This document shows positions 52,453-61,690 of a stretch of DNA of 64,000 bases, in pieces (positions within the stretch are counted from its first letter, which is position 1; every line of letters starts with the position of its first letter). The DNA is taken from positions 12,504,501 through 12,568,500 of the forward strand of contig NC_058196.1 in NCBI RefSeq assembly GCF_907165205.1, read 5' to 3'. The translations under genes were made by a program, and so were the position numbers. The notes under the pieces were generated by a model. It was not told the origin of the DNA. It searched no databases and saw only the letters and a program-made list of their open reading frames with translations. This DNA comes from Coccinella septempunctata. Its lineage: Eukaryota > Arthropoda > Insecta > Coleoptera > Coccinellidae.

Positions 52453-54315
52453 TGTTCAAAAATCTGGGTGTTGAGATTTTTGGCAATTACTTAAAAGTGG
52501 ACTGTTACCAAATGATTGAGTTGGAGATGGTAAAATAAAATCTTTATTGTATATCAAACACGTCACATAATAAATAGACACTCGCATGAAGTAAAATTAT
52601 ATACAACATCTAAACAAAGTGAACCTATTTACAATTATTGAGAAGTTATCGAGAGAATTGGAGAGTAATGTTTCAATGAGAAAATCAACGTTGTATTTGC
52701 TTGAGAGAAAGAGCAGGTTGAGTGAATTTCATGTATCGAGTAACAAGATCAATTATTATGCGTTGGATAAGAATTGAGAGAATTGAGATAGATTTACTTA
52801 AAAACGTGTCTATGTATTTTGAGTTGCATAATAATTGAGCTTGATAGTTATGAATTGATGTGAGTGTTATCATGCAAGCACAACGTTTACAGTGATAGAG
52901 TTTACGATTTCATAAACTGTCTCGCTATCAGAAAAACGGAAGGTTGCAGTGACAACTTGAGAAGTTAGAGATATGTAATGTAGTGAGACAGGTATAATGA
53001 GACAGAATGAGAGAGAGATGATTACAAACGCTTACAGGAATAGCAAGTCTATTAGAAAAGCAGAAGGTGTTTTATGAGAGTACATAAATTGAGGTGAGTT
53101 GTGTTACAAATGTAATGTAGAGAGATGATTACCAACGCTTACAGGAATAGCAAATCTATTAGAAAAGCAGAAGGTGTTGTATGAGAGTACATAAATTGAG
53201 GTGAGTTGTGTTACAAATGCAATGTAGAGAAATGAAATATTGTAAACGTAGAAAGAATTAATGAATAGTATTCATAATTGAGATGAAACAAGAAGAGCAG
53301 TTCACAACGTTAGAGAAAATAAATAAGGTATCATAAGTTTCAGGTAATAGAGACATGCAAAAGTGTATAATAAATTATACTTATTGAGTTGAAATCAGAT
53401 TGGACCTCCTCGAGCATTATCACAAACCAGTCTGTCCAATAGAGTTGATAGAGTGTATTCCATTATTCAGAGTTCTGAGTGTAGTGAGATGGATCTCGAT
53501 CTGGTCTATGAGAAGCCTTCGAAGTGTCCAACTTGAGCGTAGAGGTACCTGAAACTTAAGAGGCCTGAGAAGTCTGATCGTAAGAGATGTAAAGTTAATC
53601 TGAGGTGACATGTATATAAAATGAGAGTGAATACAAGTATATAAGCTTCTAATAGAGTGGTGTGAAATGTGAACTTGGTGCTAAAATTAGAGAAATTGAA
53701 ATGTGAGTGATTGTCGAGGTGATGTGATTCACAGTGAATGAAATATCGATGCATTTTGAGAAGGTTGAAGCAGTTAGGTACATTGAGCACGTGGTTGATT
53801 GAGAGATTTGGAGAAAATTGAGAAAATATACATGCAAACATGATAGAGAGATGTAGAGCAGAATATTGCAAATGTAATTGTGAGAAAATGCATAGCGATG
53901 GAGTGAATGTTGAGAGGAAAATTATGTAGAATGATATTCTAACGTGACACATGCAAAAATGATTACATTTTTTGTTGAGTGAAAAAAGTACTGTACCTTT
54001 TGAGATGTTAATCCTATAATTATTATGAATTAATATTAATATGATTTGAGTTGAATGAATTTAGAATGAGTGAGCACTAAAACCACGATATCGATTACAC
54101 CAAGTTAACAAATCACTTGAGCGATCGAAGAATCTAGAGAGCATGAATTAAATTGAGCAGATTCAACAGGTTCCACCTGTTTTTTTGAACAGCTGATTGA
54201 CAGCGATTTAAAGGTTACGTTCACAGAAGCATGTAACGATAAACGTAGTCACTGAGTTGCTAAAGATGTGCATCAAGTGGTAAAGTTGGGTTAAAAATTC
54301 CTCCAATTTTTAACA
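52453..54315 (-). repeat. BEL-4 5' LTR
   Basis: 1863 bp, about three differences from 46005-47867 (seen near 52616, 53026 and 54178), followed by TGTGT. Confidence 0.95.
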
Positions 54316-54345
54316 TGTGTTCACTTTATACTTTGGGCGGTTAGG

Positions 54346-55365
54346 ATGGCCAAGTGTCATATATGCTCGAAACAAACTTCCTCTACTCGCTATCTGGGCT
54401 GCTCTAAGTGTGGAAAATCCTTCCACTTGGACTGTCTCAGCTTATCGCCTGAAGAGTTGAACTTGGTTGACGCAGGTTGGGTGTGCAGTTATTGTAAAAG
54501 GGAGGGACGATCCCTTCGTAGTAAATCAACCTCATCTTCGGCACAGATCGATTACCGACAATCTACGTCCGCTCCTCTGAGCTCTGATCAGTTCACTTTG
54601 CTCATGAAAAAACTAGAAGAGATATCTACCGATATTTCTGTCATTAAGACTAATCAACGGGCGATTCAGTCTGATCTTTCGGAGTATAAGTCTATACTAA
54701 AGAAGCACTCGTCTGAAATACTTCGCCACGGCGACACATTGGCCACCCATTCTCGGGCCATCGATCAACATGATTTGGACATTGCCTCTTGTTCCTCCAG
54801 GATTGATCTCTTGGCTGAGAGCCACGGTTCTCTCAAAGACTTCGTGGATTCTACTAATCTGAGGCTGGCTAGATTCGAAGAGTCTGAGCTCTCCACTGGG
54901 GCCCGATCTAATCCAACCCTACAACCTTCGGAACTACTTGATCGTCTTCGGAGGTCCCACAATGTTTTGATCCGTGGTGTACCCGAGGCGGATTCCAGCG
55001 AGGATTCGTCCATAGTTTCGAGGATTCTTGATTGTGTGGCGCCTGATGCGAACTCGCACCGAATCTCAGTTGCAAGAATTGGCGCCCCCTCTACCGATCG
55101 TCCTAGGATTTTAAAAGTTTCATTCAGTAACCCAATGATTGTGACCAGAATTCTGAGGAATAAAACAATTATTAAGAATAAACCTGACTGGCGAAATTTC
55201 AGCATCTCCGACGATAAGACACCTATACAAATTAAGGAACTCAGCAGGTTACGTGAAGAGCTCAAGCGCAGGATACATGCGGTGGAATCCAACATCGATA
55301 TAAAATATATATCTGGTACTCCTATTATCACTAAAACAACTGACTCTAAACAGCCAAAAAATTAA
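54346..55365 (+). CDS. LINE-3 ORF1 (PHD finger, coiled coil, RRM-like domain)
   Basis: 339 residues from ATG 54346. Residues 4-50 form a Cys4-His-Cys3 PHD-type finger (CHICSK, GCSKCGKSFHLDC, WVCSYC). Residues about 85-175 are a coiled-coil region with repeated Ser/Asp/His. Residues about 195-330 carry the ORF1p-type domain with NVLIRGVPEADSSED, ISVARIGAP and LRNKTIIKNKPDWRNFSIS. It would bind the LINE RNA and help target-primed reverse transcription. The start is the first ATG, 25 bp after the right target duplication of BEL-4. Confidence 0.92.
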   Translation: MAKCHICSKQTSSTRYLGCSKCGKSFHLDCLSLSPEELNLVDAGWVCSYCKREGRSLRSKSTSSSAQIDYRQSTSAPLSSDQFTLLMKKLEEISTDISVIKTNQRAIQSDLSEYKSILKKHSSEILRHGDTLATHSRAIDQHDLDIASCSSRIDLLAESHGSLKDFVDSTNLRLARFEESELSTGARSNPTLQPSELLDRLRRSHNVLIRGVPEADSSEDSSIVSRILDCVAPDANSHRISVARIGAPSTDRPRILKVSFSNPMIVTRILRNKTIIKNKPDWRNFSISDDKTPIQIKELSRLREELKRRIHAVESNIDIKYISGTPIITKTTDSKQPKN

Positions 55366-58163
55366 ATGAGCCTTGCGAGTGGTCTATCGTATATACAAAC
55401 GCACAGTCTCTGCAGTCCAAGTATCTTGAACTGATAGCCTATGTTGCATCTTATCGTCCGACTTTCATTCTAGTAGCTGAATCCTGGCTTCATCCTGGAA
55501 TTCCGGACAGCTTGGTAGCATTGCCAGGCTATTCCACCTTTAGGTATGACAGCAAGACTACAGTTGGTTATGGTGGTGTTTGTGTTTATGTGGCTGATAC
55601 TATATTAAATACCTTCCCGCTGAAGCCTTCAACACCAGATTTACCTGGAATAGATTGTTTGTTGATCGATCTCTACAAGGGAAATTCCTGCTGTTTCACC
55701 ATCGGTTGCGTCTATCGACCTCGACCTTGCCTATCCGATGGTCAATTCGCTGATATACTAGCCAGTTTGTCTACGAACAAACGAAATCTATACATAGCTG
55801 GCGATTTCAACATGCCCGATGTCGTCTGGCCTTTAACCTCTAAAGTCAACAACACTGTCTCTACCGTTCTTGTCGACACGATCCGCGATAGCAACCTCAC
55901 ACAATTAGTCGATTTTCCGACCCGATTTCGCAATCTACAAACTCCTTCACTCCTTGACTTGGTGCTAGTCAACGATCCTGACACTGTTTCAAGCATTGAG
56001 CAGCATCCACCTCTGGGTAAATCAGATCACATTGTAATACATTCTAAGTTGCAGCTCATATTCCCCTCCAATAGTAAAAAACTCATGAAGACCCTGAAAA
56101 TCACAAACTACCGTCAGCTTGATGGTCTGGCAGAGGCGGTCGACTGGGTGTCTCTGCTACGGCCGGCTGCCGATGTGGAGATTATGTGGAACATTTTCAC
56201 TGAAACTTTGCAGGGGCTGGTTGACAAATGCACATCAAATAAAAGAATCCCCTACATTCCGTCAAAACCATGGATCGACGCAAATATCCTCAAGCTTATT
56301 CGTCATAAAAAATCATTGTGGCAGCGCTATACACGTCGAAAAGAGCAGAGAGACTACGATGCTCATAGAAGCTTTTCGAATTCTCTATCATCTACAATCG
56401 CTAAAGCCAAAAGAGACTATGAGCTAAAGCTGACTAGATCTGGTGATCGTAAGGGTTTTTACAAATACGTCAGGTCTACATTGAACACAAAAGTTGAAGC
56501 TCCATTGGTTAATGATCAAGGCGGTAGGCCGTGCTCGAACCCGGAAGAGTCTGCAAACCTTTTGGGTGACTCTTTTTCGTCATCCTTCACTCGAGAAACT
56601 GGTTCGCCTCCCGCATTAATCACCCCTCGCGAGTCCGCTGAGCTCAAGGACATAACTTTTTCTCCGTCCATCGTAAGGGCCAAACTTTCTACCCTAGATG
56701 TCCAGTCTGCACCTGGAGCTGACGGATTTTCGGCAAGACTGCTCAAGGAATGTGCCAATTCTCTAGCGCTCCCCCTTTCTTTGATCTTCACCCGGTCATT
56801 TGAGACTTCCTCCCTCCCTTCTTCTTGGCGGAGTGCACGTGTTACGCCAATTTTCAAAAAGGGAGATAAGCATTGTGCTGACAACTACCGCCCTATCAGC
56901 CTGGTCCCAGTCATAGCAAAAATTTGTGAGAGGGTTATATTGGATGAAGTTCTGCAATTTTCACTTGAACACGGCACTATACCCAACTGTCAACATGGCT
57001 TCCTCCCGGGGCGCTCGGTCATCACAAACCTTCTTGAATGCGTCAATTTCTGGTCAATGTCCCTTGACAAGGGTGACCCGGTTGATGTCATTTATCTTGA
57101 TTTTGCTCGAGCCTTCGATCGCGTGCCTCATAGACGTCTCCTGAGCAAGCTCGATCATATCGGAGTTCGTGGCCGCCTCCTCTCTTGGATCGAGGCTTTT
57201 CTTTCTGACCGCACCTTCCAGGTTCGTGTTGGCGAATCTGTCTCTTCACCCAGAGTTGTCATGAGTGGAGTGCCCCAGGGCTCCGTCTTGGGCCCAGTTC
57301 TTTTTCTGCTTTATGTTTCTGATTTGCCACGCCATGTCACCTCTCACTGTTCTCAGTTCGCCGATGACACCAAAATATTTGGCCCCTCCAGTAGCTCCTC
57401 TACTATACAAGACGACCTCGACTCCATCTCACGGTGGTGCGAAGACTGGCAGCTACCACTCAACGGTGGGAAATGCGTCGTTCTCCATATGGGTGCCCGC
57501 AATCCGCGTCGGATCTACCATCTCAATGGAGTTGTTGTTCCTGTTTCCAACAGCCATTGTGATTTGGGTGTAATTGTGACGGATAACCTGAGTTGGTCGG
57601 ACCACATCCTCCATGCTGTCAGCAAAGCCAAAAAATCCTTATTTCTGATCCAAAAAGCATTTGGCAGGTGTGATCTCTTAACGTGCGCGGCTATATACCG
57701 AACTTATGTGCTACCTATTATGGAGTTCGCCGGGCCTGTTTGGAGTCCGACGTTGTGCCGCGATTCATCACTGCTCGAGGGTCTCCAGCGTCGTGCAACG
57801 CGTCTCCCATACGGAATCTCGCGCCCGTCATATAGTGAAAGACTCTCTATAATGAACCTACCAACTTTTATGGAGCGGAGGACTCGTGGTGACCTCATCA
57901 CTACTTATCGAGCGGTAAACGATCTTTTTGGTGTTACTCTGCGCAACCTCTTCACGTTGAACACGGATGGCCGTTTGCGGGGCCATGCTTTCAAGCTCCG
58001 CAAAGAAAACTTCAAGACAGTGCAGAGGCAAAACTTTTTGTCAAACCGGATATTTGATGTGTGGAACGCGTTACCTCCTGTTGTGGTCGAGTCAGTGTCA
58101 GTGAACTCATTTAAAAACAATTTTGACAGTTGGCATTTAAGTGATAGGAACCTTAATTTGTAG
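55350..58163 (+). CDS. LINE-3 ORF2 (endonuclease and reverse transcriptase)
   Basis: About 937 codons open from 55350 and overlapping the end of ORF1. No ATG lies before the endonuclease; the first in-frame Met is deep inside (near 56085), while an ATG directly after the ORF1 stop (TAAATGA) is in another frame. APE-type endonuclease: IVYTNAQSL, VAESWLHPG (Glu), IAGDFNMPD (Asp-Asn), KSDHIVIH (Asp-His). RT: NYRPISLVPVIAKI, FLPGRSVITNLLE, LDFARAFDRVPH, SGVPQGSVLGPVLFLLY, QFADDTKIF, GKCVVLHMG. All catalytic residues are present. The C-terminal third has the HLRGH/RLRGH motif and ends at 58163. No RNase H is seen. Probably still active if expressed. Confidence 0.93.
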   Translation, partial: TAKKLNEPCEWSIVYTNAQSLQSKYLELIAYVASYRPTFILVAESWLHPGIPDSLVALPGYSTFRYDSKTTVGYGGVCVYVADTILNTFPLKPSTPDLPGIDCLLIDLYKGNSCCFTIGCVYRPRPCLSDGQFADILASLSTNKRNLYIAGDFNMPDVVWPLTSKVNNTVSTVLVDTIRDSNLTQLVDFPTRFRNLQTPSLLDLVLVNDPDTVSSIEQHPPLGKSDHIVIHSKLQLIFPSNSKKLMKTLKITNYRQLDGLAEAVDWVSLLRPAADVEIMWNIFTETLQGLVDKCTSNKRIPYIPSKPWIDANILKLIRHKKSLWQRYTRRKEQRDYDAHRSFSNSLSSTIAKAKRDYELKLTRSGDRKGFYKYVRSTLNTKVEAPLVNDQGGRPCSNPEESANLLGDSFSSSFTRETGSPPALITPRESAELKDITFSPSIVRAKLSTLDVQSAPGADGFSARLLKECANSLALPLSLIFTRSFETSSLPSSWRSARVTPIFKKGDKHCADNYRPISLVPVIAKICERVILDEVLQFSLEHGTIPNCQHGFLPGRSVITNLLECVNFWSMSLDKGDPVDVIYLDFARAFDRVPHRRLLSKLDHIGVRGRLLSWIEAFLSDRTFQVRVGESVSSPRVVMSGVPQGSVLGPVLFLLYVSDLPRHVTSHCSQFADDTKIFGPSSSSSTIQDDLDSISRWCEDWQLPLNGGKCVVLHMGARNPRRIYHLNGVVVPVSNSHCDLGVIVTDNLSWSDHILHAVSKAKKSLFLIQKAFGRCDLLTCAAIYRTYVLPIMEFAGPVWSPTLCRDSSLLEGLQRRATRLPYGISRPSYSERLSIMNLPTFMERRTRGDLITTYRAVNDLFGVTLRNLFTLNTDGRLRGHAFKLRKENFKTVQRQNFLSNRIFDVWNALPPVVVESVSVNSFKNNFDSWHLSDRNLNL

Positions 58164-58226
58164 TTTTTTTTTTTTTTCATGTTCTGGTTTTGATTTATTC
58201 TGGATTATTTTGTTTCTTTTTTTTGT

Positions 58227-58251
58227 GAGTTTATAGGCATTGCCTAAACTC
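58227..58251 (+). other. Terminal hairpin of LINE-3 RNA
   Basis: GAGTTTATAGGCA/TTGCCTAAACTC, nearly perfect palindrome of 25 bases just before the tail; a shared unit with LINE-2 at 29996-30020. Confidence 0.7.
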
Positions 58252-58261
58252 CTATCCCTGT

Positions 58262-58281
58262 TAATAATAATAATAATAATA
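58262..58281 (+). repeat. (TAA)n tail of LINE-3
   Basis: About six TAA/AAT units. Confidence 0.85.
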
Positions 58282-58288
58282 TTGTTCG

Positions 58289-58385
58289 TTCCAGAGCCCT
58301 GAAGATGGTCTAAATATAGACCGAAACTGTCGGCATTTTATTGAGTTGGTTTTCTTTGAATCCTTCTAGACCTTTAAGCCCATCA
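58289..58385 (+). repeat. Dispersed repeat with hammerhead-like stem-loop, copy 2
   Basis: CTGAAGA (58299-58305), 6-bp stem GGTCTA/TAGACC, then GAAACTGTCGGC. Alike to 41716-41815 over about 95 bp. Confidence 0.6.
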
Positions 58386-58429
58386 TCATTTCAATTAATT
58401 AACAGAAGTCATTAACTACATACTTAATC

Positions 58430-58768
58430 ATTATGTCGATATACGATCCCTTGGGATTGCTGGGTCATTATGTTGTGAGAGGAAAGATCATTTTGCAAGA
58501 TGTCTGGAGATCTGGAATCTCTTGGGATGAAAAAATAAGTAGATCTTCAGAACGAAAATGGTTTAAATGGGTGAAAGAATTTGAGAAGATAAAAGAATTG
58601 AAAATCGATAGATCTCACTTTCCTTATCAATACTTCAATTTAGAATTGCATATATTTTGTGATGCAAGTGAGCAGGCACTTGGTACAGTAGCTTATTTTA
58701 AATTTGAAACTCAAGAAAAAATACATGTGAGCTACGTTATGTCGAAAACACAAGTCCGACTTCTTGAC
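58430..58768 (+). pseudogene. BEL-5 RT/RNase H connection fragment
   Basis: About 112 codons: MSIYDPLGLLGHYV, KIILQDVWRSGISWDE, then LHIFCDASEQALGTVAYF (first Asp of RNase H) and SYVMSKTQV, where it is cut by the Gypsy-B junction. This is the usual order in BEL pol. No LTR or other part of this element is in the window. Confidence 0.88.
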
Positions 58769-59551
58769 TAAAATATAATTGGTGATGACCACGGGCTATC
58801 CGATGGTTATACAATATCGTCTTTAAGCATACGATCTAATTCGTCATTAATTTGTTTTTGAATGGGGGGTGAAACTGGATAGTTGTTGTTTAATCGGGGT
58901 ATCGTCAATTAGTTTGATACAATGCTCAACGAGACTCGTAAGACCTATTTCTGAAGGATCTTTATTGAATACCGTCTTCAACATGTCATTCAATTGAGCA
59001 CGCTGATCTTCGGTCAATTCTGTCTGTGCCGTGCCCTCTATTGAAGACACATCCGATGAAAAATTCCACTCTTTTGATCTAAGATTGGAGACTATACCGA
59101 TTTTCCGCCAAAAGTCAACTCCGACAATAAGATTATGAGACAAAGAAGGCACAACTAAAACATCAATCAATTCTATTCGTTCACAAACTTCGATAGGAAC
59201 TGAAATGTAACCGAGTATTGAACACTGATCTGCATTAGCAACCGTACAATGTGACTTTGAAGCTGGACGAAGTGATAAATTAAGTTTTTTCAATATTTTC
59301 CAGCCAGGACCTCCTACAATAGTGGATGATGCCCCTGAGTCTAATAAACCCAATAACTTAATATCGTATATGGAAACCTGCAAATATGGCCGTTCGTCTT
59401 GACCTAAACTTTCCAGAATGTAATTTAAAACTGGAGAGAATTCTCCAATCTGAGAGGTCTTATCCGAGACAGGAACATCCAGTCGACCACCTAGTGTTCC
59501 CGACTTGAGTTTCCCGAATACCGACAGGTATATTTCGAACACGATCGACAA
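58769..59551 (-). pseudogene. Gypsy-B protease and RT start
   Basis: Protease with LLGLLDSGASSTIVG, then HNLIVGVDFWRK. The open frame ends at 58847; a one-base shift later the RT opening goes on with YPVSPPIQKQINDELDRML, then a stop where family members have Glu or Lys, then SDSPWSSPI at the break with BEL-5. Confidence 0.88.
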
Positions 59552-59579
59552 GTTAAAACTGTGTAATTCGGTTTGTTAC

Positions 59580-60345
59580 ATCTATAACATCTTTTACGTT
59601 TACGTTCTTTACATGCGTTGACCACAATTGAAACACATTATCTCTAAACCTACAGGATTTACTTCACTTCTTGGGGGATTCACCAAACAAGTATCTGAGG
59701 AATCGATCTCTACAGCAGCCAAGTCTGGCTCCAATAAATTTGCTACCCTTCTCGATGGAGGAGGTTTGAACGATTCGACAGAGGATTTGCAAGATTCTAG
59801 CATACTGCCATACTTCAAAAGCTCTTCAATAGATTTAATTTCCATAAGGCCTAATTGAGTTTGATAAAACGGAGCTACATTCCTTAGCAAAATTTTAAGG
59901 CGTAGTGGCTCCGATACGAGAACAGTGAGACGGTTGAATAAATTTGTCATTACAGCTATATACATGCCGATAGTTTCATCAGGTGACTGTGTTCGTCTTT
60001 TTATTTAATCAAAAAGGCGATCATTGTAATAGGATGTAATAGGAGGGCTGAAACTCCTCACGTACTGATGCAACCAGAGAAAACCAATTTTTAACGCGAC
60101 CTATAGTGGCCCGATACCATACAAGTGCCTATCCCGAAAACAAATCTATGGCCGAATTGAACGAATCATCATGAGTAGCATTTCTTGCCACTCTCAAGTC
60201 TTCGACGCCTTCTAAAAATGAGCTCAAAGAGAGGGAATCTTTTTTTCCGGAAAATTTCAAGTTCCACTGAGAAACCGGTATTTTCTTTACTTTTGGAGAA
60301 TTAGGCAGAGTAGAGGAATGTGAAGCAATGGTCGCATTCAGCGGA
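59580..60345 (-). pseudogene. Gypsy-B gag core and zinc knuckle
   Basis: VSQWNLKFSGKKDSLSLSSFLEGVEDL near 60280, then NSAIDLFSG, a stop, LVWYRATIGRVKNW, and in 59965-59609 TNLFNRLTVLVSEPLRLKILLRN and a knuckle start CFNCGQ with the rest beyond a stop. Typical retrotransposon gag order. Several stops and shifts. Confidence 0.82.
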
Positions 60346-60757
60346 CGGAGCGCAAAACGCTTCTGCTACCCATCGGTAGCGGTAGCGGTCGGGAACATGT
60401 TGAACGTTCGCTGGCAAGCCGAGATAGGATAAGGCAGTCCAACGAGCTGTCACTATCAGCTGATTAGTTGAGAAGTCTGTAGGAAAGACGTAAACAAACG
60501 GATTTTTTAAGTTCCGTTAACCTTGTGCTGGTTAAGTCAGTTTTTTTTTGTGAAAAACTTAACCTAGAATTCTGACGAATTACTTAGTTGCTCTAGAATA
60601 TTTCCTATGACTTATTTAACATCCTTCTTTATTACCTTCCATCAATTTTCATTTCATTTTCCTCAACAAACTCAAGCTCGTGCATCTTCCACACTAAATA
60701 ACAACTACCTACTCAGTTCAAGTCCAAATTTCGCTCCTTTCCGCTACCGCTACCTAG
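60346..60757. mobile_element. Small insert with GGTAGCGGTAGCGG inverted repeats in Gypsy-B gag
   Basis: GGTAGCGGTAGCGG at about 60375-60388 and its reverse complement at about 60740-60753 bound a block that lacks gag sequence. Ends and target duplication are not resolved. May be a non-autonomous DNA element. Confidence 0.4.
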
Positions 60758-61324
60758 CACAAATCAAATCCGACCATTATCACGACGGCAATATCACAAT
60801 CAGCTTCCGAATCAGATGAAGAAATCTCCGAATTGCTACTAGAAATTGCCATCTGGGACATACCGAAATCTAAAACATTTTCCGACACCAAAAGTGATCG
60901 ATTGTGATGTTTAATCCTTTTGTTCAAGGCAGTTTGTTTAGAGAGAATATTCACGAGCAGAGCCGATTTGTTTTTATTATCTTCATTCGTGATTGGCTTC
61001 GCTCTATTCAATCTTTCCGCACAAAAATTTATTTTAGTGACAATCTTCCTCTGAACAGAAACATCTGAACCATCGAAATCATTCAATATCGTAGCTATTT
61101 CAGCAAGTTTTTTGTTCAACTCAACTCTATATGTTTCAAATAAGAATGGATAATCAAATGAGAAATCGGATTTCTTTTCCAATTTCATTTTCAATTTCAT
61201 TCAGATTCCGTAAAGTCTCTCTCATCAACTTAACAGTTCCCACATCAGTTACACCCCTGATTGCCAGTAAATATTCAAGCTCAGTCGATGAAAGTCGATT
61301 AATTTCAAATTTGAGTGAAGTCAT
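60754..61324 (-). pseudogene. Gypsy-B gag N-terminus
   Basis: From ATG 61324: INRLSSTELEYLLAIRGV and VKLMRETLRNL, an N-terminal helix pair often seen in arthropod gypsy gag; a shift near 61150-61200; then ELNKKLAEIATILNDFDGSD and a Ser/Asp/Glu-rich end at 60754, where the insert begins. Confidence 0.7.
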
Positions 61325-61400
61325 TTTAATATGAAATTCTAACCACTGAACGGAATCTCGAATCAGTACCACAATAAACAAAGTTATCGTATGGCGCGTC

Positions 61401-61690
61401 AAAAGAAGAAGCTAAAGAAATTATCTCGCCTGTCGTATGTGTCAGAGTTCGAACGATTCGTATTAAGTCTAACATAAAATATATGAATTATGGAAATGTT
61501 TAAAGTCAATCAATCTATACACTCTGTGTTTGGCTTTCATGCTGAACACATGTGCTTCTAAATTACGTTCTCATTGATACGAATCGTAACTGATAGTGAA
61601 TAAATCGACAGCTGTTTAAGATAAACAAAGAAAATCGACGATAATTCTCCGGTGAAGGCTGCAGACTTTGAGGATTTCTGCCTTTATGAA
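61401..61690. other. Spacer between Gypsy-B and LINE-5
   Basis: Holds the Gypsy-B leader on one side and perhaps the LINE-5 5' UTR on the other. No border is recognised. Confidence 0.4.

Larger units (their letters stand above)
46005..54315 (-). mobile_element. BEL-4, young BEL/Pao element with long LTRs and no integrase core
   Basis: 8311 bp. LTRs of 1863 bp each (46005-47867 and 52453-54315) that differ at about three bases. Target duplication TGTGT at 46000-46004 and 54316-54320. Gag to RNase H is open in 1258 codons on the minus strand. Only 737 bp lie between RNase H and the 3' LTR, against about 1.7 kb in BEL-2; the integrase core is missing. Confidence 0.95.
54321..58281 (+). mobile_element. 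LINE-3, non-LTR retrotransposon with intact ORFs
   Basis: ORF1 54346-55365, ORF2 55350-58163, 3' UTR with terminal hairpin (58227-58251) and (TAA)n tail (58262-58281). No stop or shift is seen in either ORF. The 5' UTR is parted by BEL-4: the 5' end must lie left of 46000. LINE-2 is a truncated relative. By motifs it belongs to the jockey/CR1 group in the wide sense. Confidence 0.9.
58769..61400 (-). mobile_element. Gypsy-B, truncated Ty3/gypsy element
   Basis: On the minus strand: gag N-terminus (61324 on), an inserted or unrelated 0.4-kb block, gag core, CCHC knuckle, protease and the start of RT, which stops at 58769 in the codons for SPWSSPI. No LTR is recognised. Different from the Gypsy-A family. 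Confidence 0.82.
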
